Below are positions 7,961 through 8,792 of a DNA stretch of 8,792 nt, piece after piece. Source of the DNA: Pseudomonadota bacterium (GTDB lineage Bacteria; Pseudomonadota; Alphaproteobacteria; Rhizobiales; Devosiaceae). Made by a program: the position numbers and the translations under genes. Position 1 is the stretch's first letter. Each line of letters begins with the position of its first letter. Location of the stretch: positions 1 through 8,792 of the forward strand of contig JAEWHZ010000079.1 in assembly GCA_023387585.1 (NCBI GenBank), in the 5' to 3' direction. Under the pieces are notes generated by a model that ran no database searches, was not told the DNA's origin, and saw only the letters and a program-made list of their open reading frames with translations.

Positions 7961-8686
7961 CTATTCGCGGTTGCCGAATAGCCGCAGCAGCATCAGGAAC
8001 AGGTTGATGAAGTCGAGATAGAGGTTCAGCGCGCCCATGATGGCGCCCTTGGCCAGCATCTCCTGCCCGGAATAGCTGTCATAGGCTTCCTTGATCTTCT
8101 GGGTGTCGTAGGCGGTGAGGCCTACGAAGATCAGGACGCCGATGGCCGAGATCGCGAAATCCAGCGCCGAGGAGGCGAGGAAGATGTTGACGATCATGGC
8201 GATGATCAGGCCGATCAGGCCCATGATCAAAAAGTTGCCGATGCTCGTCAGGTCGCGCCTGGTGGTGTAGCCGTAAAGGCTCATGGCACCGAAGGTGGCC
8301 GCGGTGATGAAGAACACGCGCGCGATCGAGCCGCCGGTATAGACGGCGAAGATCGAGGACAGCGACAGGCCCATGACGGCGGCGAAGGCCCAGAAGGTGA
8401 TCTGCGCGGCGCCGACCGAGAGCTTGTTGATGCCGAAGCTGAGCACCAGGATGAAGGCCAGCGGCGCCAGCATGACGACGAAGGCAAGCGGGCTGCCGTA
8501 AAGCAGGTTGAAGTTCGCCTCGCTCGACATCGCCCACTGGTTGACGAAGAAGGCGACCAGGCCGGTGACGACCAGGCCCAGGCCCATATAATTGTAGACG
8601 GACAGCATGTAGCTGCGCAGGCCCTGATCAATGGCTGCGGCCGAGCCGGCCCGCGTATTGAGGGTCTGACGGTCAAATTCAGCCAT
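7961..8686 (-). CDS. BAX inhibitor-1 / YccA-YbhL family membrane protein
   Basis: Seven-helix inner-membrane protein of the BI-1 (TMBIM) family; bacterial homologues include the pH-gated calcium leak protein YetJ and E. coli YccA, a substrate and modulator of the FtsH protease. The 241-residue product has hydrophobic helices at about 31-50, 65-85, 96-117, 121-138, 150-170, 177-196 and 214-236. GLTAYDTQKIKEAYDSY (189-205) and ALNLYLDFINLFLMLLRLFG (219-238) are family signatures; D194 and D225 match the two aspartates that form the pH sensor in YetJ. The start is ATG 8686, set by AAGGAA (8692-8697) five bases upstream; a TTG one codon earlier is less likely. It is flanked by its own terminator at 7893-7922 and a candidate promoter at 8760-8791, so it looks monocistronic. 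The exact physiological role is not shown. Confidence 0.95.
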   Translation of the reverse strand: MAEFDRQTLNTRAGSAAAIDQGLRSYMLSVYNYMGLGLVVTGLVAFFVNQWAMSSEANFNLLYGSPLAFVVMLAPLAFILVLSFGINKLSVGAAQITFWAFAAVMGLSLSSIFAVYTGGSIARVFFITAATFGAMSLYGYTTRRDLTSIGNFLIMGLIGLIIAMIVNIFLASSALDFAISAIGVLIFVGLTAYDTQKIKEAYDSYSGQEMLAKGAIMGALNLYLDFINLFLMLLRLFGNRE

Positions 8687-8759
8687 CAAAGTTCCTTTCC
8701 CATGGAAGTCATGAACGCTCCTCGCCCTTCCGCGTTGGAATGACCGCTGCGTTTGGCGA

Positions 8760-8791
8760 ATAATATGGATGGCGCATCCGCGATTTACAAG
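8760..8791 (-). promoter_or_regulatory. Candidate promoter of the BI-1 family gene
   Basis: Read on the minus strand, CTTGTA (8791-8786), 17 bp and CCATAT (8768-8763) resemble the alphaproteobacterial heat-shock (RpoH) pattern CTTG-N-CCATAT. The overlapping TTGTAA (8790-8785) and TATTAT (8765-8760), 19 bp apart, could instead be a sigma-70-type promoter. Either predicts a start about 65-70 bp before the ATG. This is based on eye matching alone. Confidence 0.4.
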
Positions 8792-8792
8792 C

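Overview
The window looks like an ordinary, conserved chromosomal stretch of a high-GC alphaproteobacterium, probably of the Rhizobiales/Hyphomicrobiales (Devosia-like is my best guess, from protein resemblance only). The reasons are: AcnA with a rhizobial-type N-terminus, DUF1223 and DUF2794 proteins (the latter essentially alphaproteobacterial), a split cytochrome c maturation cluster in the order ccmA-B-C-D-G, and strong G/C bias at third codon positions. I see no insertion sequence, phage gene, CRISPR array, tRNA, rRNA or recognisable defence system.

Left third (1-2651, minus strand): a tightly packed cytochrome c biogenesis operon read from right to left: ccmA (ABC ATPase), ccmB (membrane permease), ccmC (haem handling), ccmD (small membrane adaptor) and ccmG/dsbE (thioredoxin-like, cut by the window edge). 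Three of the four junctions are start/stop overlaps, which suggests translational coupling. CcmABCD loads haem onto the periplasmic chaperone CcmE; CcmG keeps the apocytochrome haem-binding cysteines reduced. ccmE, ccmF and ccmH are not in the window.

Middle (2652-6527, plus strand): a 202-bp divergent promoter region separates ccmA from acnA, a full-length aconitase of the TCA cycle starting at GTG 2854. It is followed by a secreted DUF1223 thioredoxin-like protein with a CxxC pair.

Right part (6528-8792): a roughly 310-bp non-coding gap holds several strong inverted repeats, including a hairpin with a T-tract on the minus strand only. This is the most intriguing unexplained stretch. Then come a DUF2794 gene (plus strand) and, converging on it with an 8-bp 3' overlap, a 54-residue small protein, a PAT/MnaT-type GNAT acetyltransferase, and a seven-helix BAX inhibitor-1 family protein with its own terminator and a candidate stress-type promoter (all minus strand).

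Functionally the window joins respiratory cytochrome assembly, central carbon metabolism (an iron-sulphur enzyme) and a few envelope or uncharacterised proteins. The items worth a second look are the structured gap at 6528-6835, the small ORF at 7209-7373, the BI-1 promoter and the enlarged AcnA linker. None amounts to a clearly new system.
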